A DNA stretch of 10,002 nt from Actinoallomurus sp045806665 (GCA_045806665.1 JBJMIW010000182.1:1-10002), one strand, 5' to 3'; positions 1 through 6,373 are shown, counted from the stretch's first letter. Made by a program: numbers and translations. Notes: generated by a model not told the origin, from the sequence alone.

Positions 1-58
1 CCTGGCCATCCTGATCTCGGTGATCCCGGTGATCCGCGAGATCGTGAAGGGTCCGTAG
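1..58 (+). CDS. C-terminal end of a probable membrane protein (partial)
   Basis: The window opens inside a reading frame (codons from position 2) that reads LAILISVIPVIREIVKGP and stops at TAG 56-58. The hydrophobic run followed by a short charged tail looks like the last membrane segment or amphipathic C-terminus of an integral membrane protein. Codons are rich in G/C at the third position, as in the genuine genes here. Two adjacent hairpins follow 30 bp downstream, consistent with the transcript ending there. The family cannot be named from 18 residues. Confidence 0.55.
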   Translation, partial: LAILISVIPVIREIVKGP

Positions 59-87
59 AAGCCCGGCGCGACCGGCGGCGACAAGAA

Positions 88-125
88 GACGGCCATGCCA
101 TCTGGCCGTCACCGTCGCTGACGGT
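88..125 (+). terminator. Double hairpin, probable terminator of the upstream gene
   Basis: Two perfect stems sit side by side: GACGGCCA (88-95) with TGGCCGTC (103-110) around a 7-nt loop, and ACCGTC (111-116) with GACGGT (120-125) around a 3-nt loop. There is no U-tract, which is common for actinobacterial terminators. Position just after the stop at 58 supports the role. The second stem overlaps where the -35 region of the next gene would lie. Confidence 0.5.
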
Positions 126-137
126 CCCGGTTATCGC

Positions 138-150
138 TAACCTCCCCCTG
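138..150 (+). promoter_or_regulatory. -10 box TAACCT for a probable leaderless transcript
   Basis: TAACCT (138-143) matches the actinobacterial TANNNT -10 consensus. It lies 6 nt before the GTG at 150, so transcription would begin at or next to the start codon. No Shine-Dalgarno precedes that GTG; the sequence there is pyrimidine-rich. The -35 region is weak (near 114-120). The transcription start is inferred, not measured. Confidence 0.4.
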
Positions 151-620
151 TGGGACGTCACCGATCAGACCCTATGGGTCTCGCACGCATCGCCATCGCG
201 GTCCTCGCCGTCACCATGGCGCTAGGCCTCGTGATCCTTGGTGGCGTGTCGCTGTGGGGGGCGCTCACGAAGGACGCTTCCAAGACGGCGTCCTCCGCGC
301 CCGACCCGACCTCCAGCGGCCTGCCCCCGCCGGCCAACGCGACCAAGCAGAGCAACGGGGCGCCGAGCGCCCAGTCCGGCAACGAGATCGACGTGCAGTG
401 CCTGGTCGGCCAGTGCCAGATCTTCGTCGCCGGGCCCGGCGCCACGGACGTCATGTTCCAGGGGGCCCTCGTACGGGACGAGCGCCGGCGCTTCACCGGC
501 ACCCGGCTGATCATGCAGGTCGACGACGCCAGTACGGTCAGCGTCGTCGTCAACGGTCAGCAGCAGCCGAAGGGGCATCGCGGACAGCAGCACACCTACC
601 GGGCCCCGGCCAAGCAGTAG
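150..620 (+). CDS. Membrane-anchored protein with RodZ/DUF4115-like C-terminal domain
   Basis: A 156-residue protein. Residues 1-10 are a short basic N-terminus, about 11-37 form one hydrophobic signal-anchor segment, 40-78 are a Ser/Pro/Ala-rich linker, and 79-150 form a compact beta-rich domain. That domain's pattern (VQCLVGQCQIFV, then FQGALVRDERRRF, then VSVVVNGQ) resembles the C-terminal domain of RodZ (DUF4115), which in that family follows a membrane helix and faces outward. Cys84 and Cys89 could form a disulfide. It lacks the N-terminal HTH of full RodZ, so a role in cell shape is not implied. The start chosen is GTG 150, supported by a -10 box 6 nt upstream; ATG 174 (residue 9) is an alternative. 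The family match is by eye only and moderate. It is convergent with pyrE. Confidence 0.75.
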   Translation: MGRHRSDPMGLARIAIAVLAVTMALGLVILGGVSLWGALTKDASKTASSAPDPTSSGLPPPANATKQSNGAPSAQSGNEIDVQCLVGQCQIFVAGPGATDVMFQGALVRDERRRFTGTRLIMQVDDASTVSVVVNGQQQPKGHRGQQHTYRAPAKQ

Positions 621-654
621 GCGAGGACGCCTGCCGCGTCGTGGCACGGTCCAG

Positions 655-767
655 CCGGGCGGTCAGGCCGCCCGGCGGCGCTCCTTCCGGCAGTGACCCG
701 GTACGACCGGCCGGGCGGTCAGGGCCGCTCGGCGGCGCTCCTTCCGGCGGCGATCCGGTAGGACCGG
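655..767. repeat. Tandem pair of ~57 bp hairpin-forming repeats
   Basis: Copy 1 (655-710, 56 nt) and copy 2 (711-767, 57 nt) abut and differ by about five substitutions and one inserted G, so they are about 89% identical by hand alignment. Each begins with a hairpin: CCGGGCGG (655-662) with CCGCCCGG (668-675) in copy 1; copy 2 has CCGGGCGG with CCGCTCGG, where the C-to-T change still allows a G-U pair in RNA. The pair sits between two convergent genes, so it may act as duplicated terminators. Confidence 0.8.
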
Positions 768-785
768 CCGACGATCCCCGTCGGC
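767..785 (-). terminator. Hairpin downstream of pyrE
   Basis: GCCGACG (767-773) pairs perfectly with CGTCGGC (779-785) around a 5-nt loop, starting 16 nt past the pyrE stop. It has no U-tract. Together with the tandem hairpin repeats beside it, it separates the convergent pyrE and DUF4115-like genes. Confidence 0.45.
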
Positions 786-800
786 GTGCCCCGGAGAGGG

Positions 801-1337
801 TCAGCCGAGTCCGAGGTCGTCGAGGCTGAAGACCGAGCGGTAGTCCAGCCCCGACTCGGCGATGCGCGGCCCGGCGCCGCGCTCCACGATGGTGGCCACG
901 CCGACGACCTCGGCGCCCGCCTCACGCAGCGCCTCGACCGCGGTCAGCACCGAGTTGCCGGTCGTGGAGGTGTCCTCGACGGCGAGCACCCGCCGGCCCG
1001 CTACATCGGGCCCTTCGACGCGCCGCTGCAGCCCGTGCGCCTTGCCCGCCTTGCGTACGACGAACGCGTCCAGGTGGCGGCCGCGCGCGGCCGCCGCGTG
1101 CAGCATCGCGGTGGCGACCGGATCGGCGCCGAGCGTGAGCCCGCCGTCGGCCTCGTATCCTAGGTCCGCGGTGTGGTCGAGCATCGCCCGCCCGATGAGC
1201 GGCGCGGCGTGCCCGTCCAGGGTCACCCTGCGCAGGTCGACGTAGAAGTCGGCCTCCTGGCCGGACGACAGGACCACCCTGCCGTGGACCACGGCCTTGC
1301 TTTTGATCTCGGCCAGGAGATCGTCGCGATCCGTCAT
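801..1337 (-). CDS. pyrE: Orotate phosphoribosyltransferase
   Basis: A 178-residue protein of normal length for bacterial PyrE. The enzyme makes orotidine 5'-monophosphate from orotate and PRPP in the cytoplasm, the fifth step of UMP synthesis. Visible signatures: LSSGQEADFYVDLRR near the N-terminus, the flexible catalytic loop VRKAGKAHG (about 94-102), and the PRPP-binding motif VLAVEDTSTTG (117-127) followed by SVLTAVEALREAGAEV. There is no fused OMP decarboxylase. ATG 1337 is chosen because MTDRDDLLAEI matches usual PyrE N-termini. No Shine-Dalgarno precedes it, but TAGAGT lies 7 nt upstream, suggesting a leaderless message, which would leave no room for PyrR-type leader attenuation. It diverges from the hydrolase frame with 16 bp between the starts. 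pyrE near clpB is, from memory, a familiar actinomycete arrangement. Confidence 0.95.
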   Translation of the reverse strand: MTDRDDLLAEIKSKAVVHGRVVLSSGQEADFYVDLRRVTLDGHAAPLIGRAMLDHTADLGYEADGGLTLGADPVATAMLHAAAARGRHLDAFVVRKAGKAHGLQRRVEGPDVAGRRVLAVEDTSTTGNSVLTAVEALREAGAEVVGVATIVERGAGPRIAESGLDYRSVFSLDDLGLG

Positions 1338-1350
1338 GCGTGAAACTCTA
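1338..1350 (-). promoter_or_regulatory. -10 box TAGAGT, probable leaderless pyrE promoter
   Basis: On the minus strand TAGAGT (1350 down to 1345) fits TANNNT and is followed by 7 nt and then the pyrE ATG at 1337. The expected transcription start is at 1338 or on the A of the ATG. The -35 region would lie inside the divergent hydrolase coding sequence and is weak (GACGAG near 1374-1369). Confidence 0.45.
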
Positions 1351-1353
1351 CTC

Positions 1354-2000
1354 ATGACACCCGGCACCCTCGTCCTGCTGCACAGCCCGCTGACGACCGC
1401 CTCCGCCTGGGAAGCCTGCCGGAGGCGCTCGGCGCGTACGACGTCGTGGTGCCGGAGATCGCCGATGACGACCGGCCCCCGTACGCGGGCCGTTATGTCG
1501 CCCGCGCGGCGCTGGAGGTCACCAGGGCGGGCGTGCGGCCGCCCGTCGTCCTGATCGGTCACGGCGGGGCCGGCCCGCTGCTTCCGCCGATCGGGGCGGC
1601 GCAGCGCGCGGCGCACCGCCTGGTCGGCGGGTACGTCTTCGTGGACGCGGAGCTGCCGCCGCCGGCGGGGTCGAGCCGCCTCGATCAGGTGGGGGCGTTC
1701 GGCCCGGAGTTCGCCGAGGCGCTGAAGGCCGGGGGGCGGTTCCCCGACGAGGAGCCGCCGACCGGGGTGACCGCCCGCCGACGCGACGATGAATTCTTCA
1801 GCGAGCCGCTGCCGATGCCGCAGGACTGGCCCGACGCGCCGTGCGGGTACCTGCGCACCTCGGCCGCGTACGACGGTCAGGCCGCACAGGCCCGGCTGCG
1901 CGGCTGGACGGTCGCCGCCACCGAGGGCGGCCACTTCGCCGCCGTCGCCGATCCGGCGGCGACGGCGCGCGCCCTGACCGAGCTGATCGCGGCCCTCTGA
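1354..2000 (+). pseudogene. Alpha/beta-hydrolase-fold gene, frameshifted and lacking the nucleophile
   Basis: ATG 1354 opens MTPGTLVLLHSPLTTASAW, a typical N-terminus of an alpha/beta hydrolase with its HSP oxyanion motif. The frame is then lost, and hydrolase coding continues in another frame from about 1416 (LPEALGAYDVVVPEIADDD) to the stop at 1998-2000. Adding one G to the GGG run at 1409-1411 would restore W-G-S-L-P-E-A-L and one protein of about 215 residues. The nucleophile elbow reads GHGGAG; family members have GHSxG. The codon at 1563-1565 is GGC, one transition from AGC. The C-terminal EGGHFA keeps the expected catalytic His. If the shift is real, translation could only restart downstream (GTG 1446, 184 residues) without the N-terminal strand. 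It is either a decaying gene or a non-catalytic homologue with a base-calling error. Confidence 0.7.
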
Positions 2001-2417
2001 GCCCACGGAATCCGCGGTAGGACAGGACGTGCGACCGTCCCTGGCGGGCTGTCCCGGAGGGGTGATCACTGTGTCCGCCGGGGGAGTCTCGCGAGGTGTT
2101 CCCCCGTATGAAGCGGGTGGTACCGTCGCCCATCGGGCAGCCGAAACTCGATGGTCTTCCCAAGTCAGCCGTGCCGCGGCGCTCCCCGTCATACAGTGGC
2201 GAGCGACCGAGTCAACGCCGACACGCGGAGGGAGTGGCGTCGTCCGGGTGCGGAAAGTGGCATTTGGCACATAATCTCCGAGGACGGCCGATCACTGGAT
2301 CGGCCCATGCCGACGACGGACTTCACTACGCTGGGGTTCCCGAGGTCGCTCGTCGGCTCGAAAGCTCACCCGTGGGTCACTGATAAGGGTCTCGTGCCGA
2401 GAAAGGGGCGGTGCCGC
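2001..2417. other. 417 bp gene-free leader with several inverted repeats
   Basis: I see no convincing gene here. Structures present: a palindrome GTGATCAC (2062-2069); CGGGGGA (2079-2085) pairing with TCCCCCG (2100-2106); CCATCG (2130-2135) with CGATGG (2149-2154); and a perfect 8-bp stem with tetraloop at 2286-2305. Possible -10 hexamers are TACCGT (2121-2126), TACAGT (2192-2197) and CATAAT (2270-2275, close to TATAAT), none with a good -35. A possible small frame from GTG 2071 (GGAGG at 2056-2060) to 2274 gives an Arg/Val/Thr-rich peptide with no recognisable features. The stretch probably serves as a long 5' region of the NYN gene or encodes a small RNA. No known riboswitch class is evident. 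Confidence 0.5.
2286..2305 (+). other. Perfect 8-bp stem with ACTG tetraloop in the NYN-gene leader
   Basis: GGCCGATC (2286-2293), loop ACTG, GATCGGCC (2298-2305). It lies 112 nt upstream of the NYN start and just after the CATAAT hexamer. It could terminate an upstream transcript, act as an attenuator, or stabilise a 5' leader. There is no U-tract. The function is inferred. Confidence 0.5.
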
Positions 2418-3569
2418 GTGGATCGCTGTGCGCTGTTCGTAGATGCCGGCTATCTGCTGGCGGACGGCGCGATGGCGGTGCACGGAACCCGCCGTCGCGA
2501 ATCGGTGTCGTGGGACTTCGGCGGCCTGCTGCAGCTCCTCGGCAACCTCGCTCGCGAACGCACCGGACTGCCGCTGCTGCGCTGCTATTGGTACGAGGCG
2601 ACGGTCGAGGGCCGCCGCACCCCGGAGCACGACGCGCTGGCCGACCTGCCGGGCATCAAGCTCCGGCTCTCCAGGCTCCGCCCGGGCCGCCGTGAGGGCG
2701 TCGACACCGAGATCCACCGCGACCTCATGACGCTCGCCCGCAACGGCGGGGTCGCCGACGCCGTCATCGTCAGCGGCGACGAGGACCTCGCCCAGGTGAT
2801 CGCCGACGCGCAGGACCTCGGCGTCCGCGTCACCGTCGTGCACGTGGCCGTCGACGGCAACTGGACGATCTCCCGGGTGCTCCGGCAGGAGTGCGACGAC
2901 CTCATCGAGATCGGCTCCGGGCACCTCCGGCCGTACGTCAACCTGCTGGCGGGCGTGGACACCTCGACGCCGCCGCTCGGCAACGGCCAGTCCAGCAACG
3001 GCTCGGGCGGCGCCCTGACCCCGCTGCGGCCGTCGACCCAGCACGGCGCCCCACCGCCGAGCACGCCGATCACCGCGTCGCCGTCGCTCGGCCATTCGAC
3101 GAGCACCACCTCGCCCGGTCTCGGCCGCCACTCCAGCGCCGGTCAGCCGAGCACGCCCATGCCGCCGCTGCGCTCCGCCCCCACGCACGCGGCCCCGACG
3201 CCGTCGGCGCCGACCGGCCTGCCGCCCGGCGACACCACGGGCCCGCACTACCCGCAGCAGCCGGTCGGCCCCTACACCGGCCCGCAGCAGATCGCGCCCA
3301 CCCCGGTCCCGCAGTCCACTCCGACCCTGGCCGACGCGGTCAAGGCGGCGCACAAGGAGGGGCAGGACTTCGGCGAGTCGGTGGCCCGCGACGCCCCCGC
3401 CCTGTGGCTGGAGGCGGTCCTGGCGCGCAAGCCGCGGATGCCCTCGGACCTGGAGGCTCGGCTACTGCAGGGTTCGTCCCTGCCCATCGACTTTCTCCTG
3501 CACGACGAAGTGCGCCACGCGCTACGACGCGGCTTCTGGGACGCGCTGGAACGCTCGCGACGTAGCTGA
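2418..3569 (+). CDS. NYN-domain protein (putative ribonuclease) with Pro/Ser/Thr-rich linker
   Basis: A 383-residue protein. Residues 1-170 form an NYN (LabA/DUF88-type, PIN-like) domain, a fold of metal-dependent ribonucleases. Candidate metal ligands are Asp9 (LFVDAGY), Asp96 (GVDTEIHRDLM), Asp102, Asp121 and Asp123 (VIVSGDEDL). Residues about 182-305 are a low-complexity Pro/Ser/Thr/Gly linker. Residues 305-383 form a helical C-terminal module (ADAVKAAHKEGQDFGES, ALWLEAVLARKPRMPSDLEARLL, then a basic end). The start is GTG 2418, preceded by AAAGGGG (2402-2408, 9-nt spacing); the NYN fold begins immediately after it, so longer upstream frames are not real. The RNA substrate is unknown. The TPR gene follows 93 bp downstream on the same strand. 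It is probably soluble and cytoplasmic. Confidence 0.85.
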   Translation: MDRCALFVDAGYLLADGAMAVHGTRRRESVSWDFGGLLQLLGNLARERTGLPLLRCYWYEATVEGRRTPEHDALADLPGIKLRLSRLRPGRREGVDTEIHRDLMTLARNGGVADAVIVSGDEDLAQVIADAQDLGVRVTVVHVAVDGNWTISRVLRQECDDLIEIGSGHLRPYVNLLAGVDTSTPPLGNGQSSNGSGGALTPLRPSTQHGAPPPSTPITASPSLGHSTSTTSPGLGRHSSAGQPSTPMPPLRSAPTHAAPTPSAPTGLPPGDTTGPHYPQQPVGPYTGPQQIAPTPVPQSTPTLADAVKAAHKEGQDFGESVARDAPALWLEAVLARKPRMPSDLEARLLQGSSLPIDFLLHDEVRHALRRGFWDALERSRRS

Positions 3570-3649
3570 TCGCGGTAACCTCAGTACCGGCCGGCCGTCC
3601 CGGTCGGGCGATCACCCCAATTGACCAGATTCGCAGCAGGTACGCCGGG

Positions 3650-3663
3650 TAGCGTCTAGAAGG
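3650..3663 (+). promoter_or_regulatory. -10 box TAGCGT upstream of the TPR gene
   Basis: TAGCGT (3650-3655) fits TANNNT and ends 7 nt before GTG 3663, the same geometry as the leaderless pyrE and dinB candidates. A TTGACC at 3621-3626 is too far away (23 nt) to be its -35. An internal Shine-Dalgarno-like GAAGGTG (3659-3665) could instead serve the in-frame GTG at 3672, which would require an earlier transcription start. Confidence 0.35.
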
Positions 3664-4238
3664 TGACGCATGTGACCGAAGACGATCTCGATGACCTCGA
3701 GTTCGAGACTCTCCGCACCGGTGATCATGCCGCTGCGGCGACACGGTTCGTCGAACTGGCCGACACGGCTTCAAGCGGTGTCTCCCGCGCCAGCCTGTTG
3801 TTGCGCGCCGGGGAACAGTGGCAGCACGCGGGGGACCACGAGAAGGCCGCGGAGGTCTATCGCCGTGCGCTGGACGATGGTGGGGAGACCTACGGCGACC
3901 CGCGCATCTACCTCGCCGGAGCCCTCTTCGAGCTGGACCGTACCGACGAGGCGCAGGCACTGATCGACGAGGTACGCGCGGGCGCGCCGAAGGACCCCGA
4001 GATCTTTCGCGCCGTCGCCGAGCTGCTGTACGAGCAGGGCGACCTCGTCGGCGCGCACGACTGGTCCACCGAAGGCGCCGACATCGCCCGGTCGGCCGAC
4101 CCGGACGCCCTCGAGGGCCTGCTCCGGATCCGCTACCGGTGCCGCCTCGACCTCGGCCGCCCCGAGGACGAGTACGACGCACTCCTCGACGACCTGCTGA
4201 AGAAGACCGACGAGGCCCCCGACGAGCAGTTCAACTGA
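3663..4238 (+). CDS. Tetratricopeptide-repeat protein
   Basis: A 191-residue acidic soluble protein made mostly of helical hairpins. TPR-like units are visible at about 40-74 (LLLRAGEQWQHAGDHEKAA, then EVYRRAL), 78-110 (YLAGALFELDRTDEAQALIDE) and 111-143 (IFRAVAELLYEQGDLVGAHDW), with a further pair of helices to about 180. The consensus small and aromatic positions (W/L-G-Y-A-P) are loosely kept. TPR proteins are adaptors for protein-protein contacts. No enzyme motif, signal peptide or membrane segment is seen. The start is either GTG 3663 (leaderless) or GTG 3672 (GAAGG 6-9 nt upstream), a three-residue difference. It follows the NYN gene and may be co-transcribed with it or use its own promoter. 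A strong hairpin ends the transcript. Confidence 0.85.
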   Translation: MTHVTEDDLDDLEFETLRTGDHAAAATRFVELADTASSGVSRASLLLRAGEQWQHAGDHEKAAEVYRRALDDGGETYGDPRIYLAGALFELDRTDEAQALIDEVRAGAPKDPEIFRAVAELLYEQGDLVGAHDWSTEGADIARSADPDALEGLLRIRYRCRLDLGRPEDEYDALLDDLLKKTDEAPDEQFN

Positions 4239-4241
4239 TCC

Positions 4242-4266
4242 CGGGTCGCCGACACGCGGCGACCCG
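4242..4266. terminator. Bidirectional terminator between TPR gene and PhoD-like gene
   Basis: CGGGTCGCCG (4242-4251) pairs perfectly over 10 bp with CGGCGACCCG (4257-4266) around the 5-nt loop ACACG. It starts 4 bp after the TPR stop (plus strand) and lies 12 bp beyond the phosphatase stop (minus strand), so it can end both convergent transcripts. Confidence 0.75.
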
Positions 4267-4278
4267 TACGCCCTCCGG

Positions 4279-5850
4279 TCAGGACAGCGGCGCGCGGCCG
4301 AGTTCGCGGAACGTGTCCTCGGCGTCGGCGGCGTCCCAGCGCACCGAGGCCGTCCGCCCGTCGACCTCGACGGTCGCCAGTGCGTTGCCGAACCAGGGCC
4401 CGTCGGTGAGCCGCCACTTGAGCGGCGGCCTCCGTACCCCGGCGAGCCGGGCCAGCGCCCGTACGGGCAGGTCGCCGATGCGTCGGGAGGCCGTCCGGTT
4501 CACCATCCTGAACCGGCCGACGAGGGGATTGCGCAACGGTGAGCAGACCACCTGGGAGATCGGCGTCCGAGTACCGCGCACCCGGGCGAGGTAGGAGAAG
4601 TGGACGTCGCCGGAGACGAGCGTGATCCCGCCGGGCGGTCGCGCCCCGTTGGCGACGTCGATCAGCGTGTTCGCCACCGCCCGGAAGGACCCCTCGAACG
4701 CCGCCCAGTGCTCCAGGTCGGCGGCCTGCCGGATCCACTCCCCGTATCCCGCCGCCCGCCGGCCCCACGCTCCGCCCGCGACCGCCTCGTTCCACGCCTC
4801 GATGTCGTGGATCGCCTTCGGCAGCAGGAAGGGCAGGGACGTGGCGACGATGAGGTGGTCGACGTCGGCGTGGCACTGCTCGTCGAGCCAGGCGAGCTCC
4901 GCGTCGTCGAGCATGGCGCGCCGGCCGTTCTGCAGCACGCGCCCGCACCGGCTGTCCACGACGACGATCCGGGTCCGCCCGTGGTCGTGGACGTAGCTCC
5001 ACCGGACCCCGGCGGGCTCCCGGTCGGCACGCTCGGCGAACTCGTCCACGATCTCCCCGGCGTCCCCGTCGGCCGCGAGCACCGCCTGGTAGACGGGGTC
5101 GGCGGCGCGCTCCGCCGGTGACAGGTTGCCCAGGTGCTGGTAGATCCAGTACGCGCCGAGCCCGGAGGTGATCCGCCGCCCCCACCACGGCTGGGCCTGC
5201 ATCTCCCGACGCCAGGCCTCGGAGGTGTTCCAGTCGTCGCGGATGTCGTGGTCATCGAAGATCATCGCGCTGGGCACCGAGGCCAGCAGCCACCGCACCA
5301 GCGGATCCTCGCCCCAGGCGAGCCGGTACAGCTCCGCGTACTCCTCGAAGTCGGCGATCTCGGCGTACGGCGGCGCGTCGATGTCCCGGCGCCTCTCGAT
5401 GAACCGCCGTATCTCCGGCGTCGTCTCGTCCGCGTACACCTGGTCGCCGATCATCAGCAGCTCGTCGGGCGGATCCTCACCCGCCAGGAGCCGCCGCGCG
5501 TACACCGACAGTGCGTCGTAGCCGTGTGTCGCCACCGAGGCCGGAGCGACCCGGCACGACCCGACGGCGAACCGCCGCGCGCCGTCCGTCCTGTGCGTAC
5601 GGATACGGCCGGCGGGCGCGCCGGGCTCCGGCCACACCCGCTCCCCGTCGAGTAGCACCTCGTACGGCGTGTCCGAGCCGGGCTCGAGCCCCTCGACGTC
5701 CACGAGCGCGTAGTGGTGCCCGTGGACCGTGAAGGTGCGGCTCGTCGCGTCCAGGACACGGACCTCACACGGCTGATCGGTCTCGACCCACACCGTCGCC
5801 GTACGCGGGCCGACGTGCCGCAGCATGGGCCCCAGGACAATTCGTTTCAT
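4279..5850 (-). CDS. PhoD-like metallophosphatase, cytoplasmic type
   Basis: A 523-residue protein of the alkaline phosphatase D (PhoD-like) family. Residues 1-90 are an N-terminal beta-sandwich (GPMLRHVGPRTATVWVETD), as in PhoD relatives. The catalytic domain follows with the expected metal-binding blocks: GSCR (97-100), GDQVYAD (135-141), FDDHDIRDDWN (198-208), VVDSRCGR (297-304) and SGDVHFSY (413-420). PhoD enzymes are phosphodiesterases/phosphomonoesterases needing Ca2+ and often Fe3+. Secreted PhoD carries a Tat signal; none is present here, so this protein probably acts inside the cell on an unknown substrate. ATG 5850 is the natural start because the beta-sandwich begins directly. No clear Shine-Dalgarno is visible. 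It is a single-gene unit with a terminator at each end of its neighbourhood. Classical phosphate-starvation control cannot be claimed from the sequence. Confidence 0.9.
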   Translation of the reverse strand: MKRIVLGPMLRHVGPRTATVWVETDQPCEVRVLDATSRTFTVHGHHYALVDVEGLEPGSDTPYEVLLDGERVWPEPGAPAGRIRTHRTDGARRFAVGSCRVAPASVATHGYDALSVYARRLLAGEDPPDELLMIGDQVYADETTPEIRRFIERRRDIDAPPYAEIADFEEYAELYRLAWGEDPLVRWLLASVPSAMIFDDHDIRDDWNTSEAWRREMQAQPWWGRRITSGLGAYWIYQHLGNLSPAERAADPVYQAVLAADGDAGEIVDEFAERADREPAGVRWSYVHDHGRTRIVVVDSRCGRVLQNGRRAMLDDAELAWLDEQCHADVDHLIVATSLPFLLPKAIHDIEAWNEAVAGGAWGRRAAGYGEWIRQAADLEHWAAFEGSFRAVANTLIDVANGARPPGGITLVSGDVHFSYLARVRGTRTPISQVVCSPLRNPLVGRFRMVNRTASRRIGDLPVRALARLAGVRRPPLKWRLTDGPWFGNALATVEVDGRTASVRWDAADAEDTFRELGRAPLS

Positions 5851-5888
5851 GACCTAACGGACTACCGCGACTCGGCCGGTCGCGTCCA
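5851..5888 (-). promoter_or_regulatory. Candidate promoter of the PhoD-like gene (TGGACG-18-TAGTCC)
   Basis: On the minus strand TGGACG (5888-5883) is one base from TTGACG, and TAGTCC (5864-5859) is a partial -10 match, with an 18-nt spacer. The ATG follows 8 nt later, so the message could be leaderless or nearly so. TAGTCC lacks the final T of TANNNT, so this is weaker than the other candidates. Confidence 0.3.
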
Positions 5889-5938
5889 CCGAAGCCGCGT
5901 ACGCGGCAACATGCTCACGCTCGGCAACGTCGCGAGAT

Positions 5939-6330
5939 TCATCGACGCCGGATCAACTCCACCACCTGCCATATGCCCGTGGACGGATTGAGGAGATGCC
6001 TCTTCCCGGTCGGATCGAGCGCCTTCGCCCTTTCGCACGCATCCGGCACGAGACGCGCATATACCTGGAAGCCCAAGTCGGTCTTGTCGTACATCGGCAG
6101 GTGGCGGCGGAGCAGGGGCAGTGCGCAAGGTCCGGCCCTCGCGGCGACGACTACTCATCGGTCCCAGGTGCTCTGTGAACGGCTGCCACGAACTCCTCTT
6201 TATCGAGGAGCGGAACCGCGCCGACAGAGCCACCGAGGTAACGGTGTTCCCAGTTCAACTCCGCCCGTGGCTTGAAATCGGTCAGCGGGTAGAGCTGACT
6301 CTCGCCTGCGAATCCCCGAGGCGACCTGAT
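5939..6330 (-). pseudogene. Decayed or fragmented coding region, family not recognised
   Basis: On the minus strand two stretches look protein-like but lie in different frames. The upper one (about 6310 down to 6151, TAG stop) contains SQLYPLTDFKPRAELNW and GAVPLLDKEEFVAAV. The lower one, open from 6154 down to the TGA at 5939-5941, contains MYDKTDLGFQVYARLVPDA and LLNPSTGIWQVVELIRRR. From ATG 6094 this lower part would be a 51-residue protein, but it has no good ribosome-binding site. Third-position G/C is clearly lower than in the neighbouring genes, which suggests foreign origin or loss of constraint. The simplest reading is one gene broken by at least one frameshift; two small genes or chance frames are possible. 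I cannot name a family. Confidence 0.35.
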
Positions 6331-6336
6331 CGACGA

Positions 6337-6367
6337 AAAGGCCCGTTCCTTTTCGGAACGGGCCTTT
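6337..6367. terminator. Strong bidirectional intrinsic terminator, 13-bp perfect stem
   Basis: AAAGGCCCGTTCC (6337-6349) pairs perfectly with GGAACGGGCCTTT (6355-6367) around the loop TTTTC. The A and T runs at the base of the stem make it a canonical terminator on both strands. It lies 130 bp beyond the stop of the choice-of-anchor gene and immediately beyond a tRNA-3'-end-like fragment on the minus strand. Confidence 0.9.
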
Positions 6368-6373
6368 GAGCCG

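Noticed and set aside
1338..2270. Long minus-strand open frame extending pyrE upstream to 2270 (489 residues in total)
   Set aside because: The extension is Arg/Pro/Ala-rich antisense of the hydrolase gene; PyrE has its natural N-terminus at ATG 1337 with a -10 box just upstream.
2029..2274. Possible 81-residue (or 67-residue from GTG 2071) small protein upstream of the NYN gene
   Set aside because: A GGAGG lies near GTG 2071, but the peptide has no recognisable features and overlaps several inverted repeats; noted in the leader entry only.
2292..3353. 353-residue minus-strand frame opposite the NYN gene
   Set aside because: Low-complexity Arg/Ala/Gly composition typical of antisense of a GC-rich gene; the plus strand has clear NYN motifs.
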